Below, piece after piece: positions 15,725-16,484 of a stretch of DNA of 16,484 nucleotides. How positions within the stretch are numbered: position 1 is the stretch's first letter; the number at the start of each line of letters is the position of its first letter. The DNA is from Brachyspira pilosicoli (GTDB lineage Bacteria > Spirochaetota > Brachyspiria > Brachyspirales > Brachyspiraceae), in NCBI RefSeq assembly GCF_019402445.1, contig NZ_SRZM01000320.1:1-16484 (forward strand), in the 5' to 3' direction. The notes under the pieces were generated by a model. The model ran no database searches, was not told the DNA's origin, and saw only the letters and a program-made list of their open reading frames with translations. The position numbers and the translations under genes were made by a program.

Positions 15725-16484
15725 ATGATAGAGTTAAAAGGAAAATATAATAAAGACTGCAAAGTTTTCACTGATAATATTGACGAAGAATCTTATTCTA
15801 TAATATATAAAATATTAAATGAAAAAGCTAGTGAAAATGTAAAAATAAGAATTATGCCTGATACTCATTTAGGTAAAGGAATAGTTGTTGGTTTTACTAT
15901 GCCTCTTACTGACAGAGTAAACCCTTTTCATATAGGTGTTGATATAGGCTGTGGAATGCTTACTTCAAAATTAAGTGATGAAATAAAATATATATCACTA
16001 GAAGAAATTGATAAAACTATAAAACAAAATATTCCAATGGGACAAAGTACTCATAAAAAAAGTTTTAATACTCTTTTTAATTTTAAAGAACTAAATGAAC
16101 TCATAAGAAATTTTATAATTAATTATAATAAAAGATTTAATACAAATTATAAGGTTTTTGAAATAGATAATGAATATATAGAAAATCTATGCAAAAAAGT
16201 AGAAATTGATTTGGAAAAATTTTATAACTCCATAGGCACGCTTGGAGGAGGAAATCATTTTATAGAAATAGGTAAATCCTCAAATAATGATTATTATATG
16301 ACTATACATTCAGGCTCTAGAAATTTCGGTAATCAAGTTTGCCGATATCATGCTAAAATAGCTAAAAATAATGAAGACTGTTATTTACAAGACAAAGATA
16401 TGTTTGATTATTTAATTGATATGGTAATAGCACAGTATTATGCCAAAATAAACAGAGAAACAATGATTCAAATTATAAAAGATT
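15725..16484 (+). CDS. RtcB-family RNA ligase, 5' part only
   Basis: An open frame from the ATG at 15725 runs off the window end after 253 codons. RtcB ligases join RNA 2',3'-cyclic or 3'-phosphate ends to 5'-hydroxyl ends using GTP and Mn2+, in RNA repair or tRNA healing. Visible motifs are PDTHLGKG (45-52), GVDIGCGM (71-78) with metal ligands Asp73 and Cys76, GTLGGGNHFIE (171-181) with His178, and HSGSRNFG (195-202) with His195. These correspond to the Mn2+ site of known RtcB. The guanylated histidine lies further downstream and cannot be checked. The spacing of motifs suggests the compact bacterial form rather than the archaeal one. AGGA sits eight bases before the ATG. No archease or RtcR regulator is seen nearby in this window. 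Confidence 0.88.
   Translation, partial: MIELKGKYNKDCKVFTDNIDEESYSIIYKILNEKASENVKIRIMPDTHLGKGIVVGFTMPLTDRVNPFHIGVDIGCGMLTSKLSDEIKYISLEEIDKTIKQNIPMGQSTHKKSFNTLFNFKELNELIRNFIINYNKRFNTNYKVFEIDNEYIENLCKKVEIDLEKFYNSIGTLGGGNHFIEIGKSSNNDYYMTIHSGSRNFGNQVCRYHAKIAKNNEDCYLQDKDMFDYLIDMVIAQYYAKINRETMIQIIKD

Noticed and set aside
15577..15771. Minus-strand 64-codon open frame spanning the gap before the rtcB-like gene
   Set aside because: It overlaps the ends of two supported plus-strand genes and covers the likely control region; composition is noise-like.

Overview
The window is strongly A+T-rich DNA with dense, short-spaced genes. It holds a FliD-type flagellar cap protein of spirochaete layout, signal-peptide lipoproteins and beta-barrel-like envelope proteins, a long ankyrin-repeat protein and a large TPR protein. 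Together these suggest a spirochaete, most likely Brachyspira. That assignment is an inference from composition and gene content, because no rRNA or other marker lies in the window.

Layout. 5-2755 (+) is an exported TPR solenoid protein. It converges, with a 9-base gap, on a two-gene minus-strand unit: a 75-residue unknown protein (3625-3852) followed by a pyridoxal/pyridoxamine kinase (2765-3589). Next come two minus-strand lipoprotein genes (3980-5035 and 5171-6202). They are clear paralogues of each other, and each is built from three copies of a Y-x-G-x-Y-Y module. After a 211-base divergent spacer, the plus strand carries a RadC/JAMM protein and an XRE regulator three bases apart (6414-7535), then fliD (7673-9880). 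FliD converges with a 4-base overlap on a minus-strand block that reads from 14580 down to 9877: a small beta-barrel-like protein, the Mg2+ channel MgtE, a protein with about 16 ankyrin repeats, and an EamA/DMT transporter. Divergent from that block is a second outer-membrane-like protein (14730-15632). Its translation start sits directly behind eight AAT copies. The window ends inside an RtcB-family RNA ligase gene (15725 onward).

Functionally this is mixed chromosomal backbone: envelope, motility, cofactor salvage, Mg2+ transport, RNA repair and DNA metabolism. No transposase, phage gene, CRISPR array, tRNA or rRNA was seen. No gene-free stretch exceeds 300 bases. Good sigma70-type promoters (TTGAxx with 16-17 bases to an AT-rich -10) were found before five minus-strand genes. 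The most unusual items are the tandem triple-module lipoproteins and the AAT tract at an outer-membrane gene start. No clearly new multi-gene system was identified.
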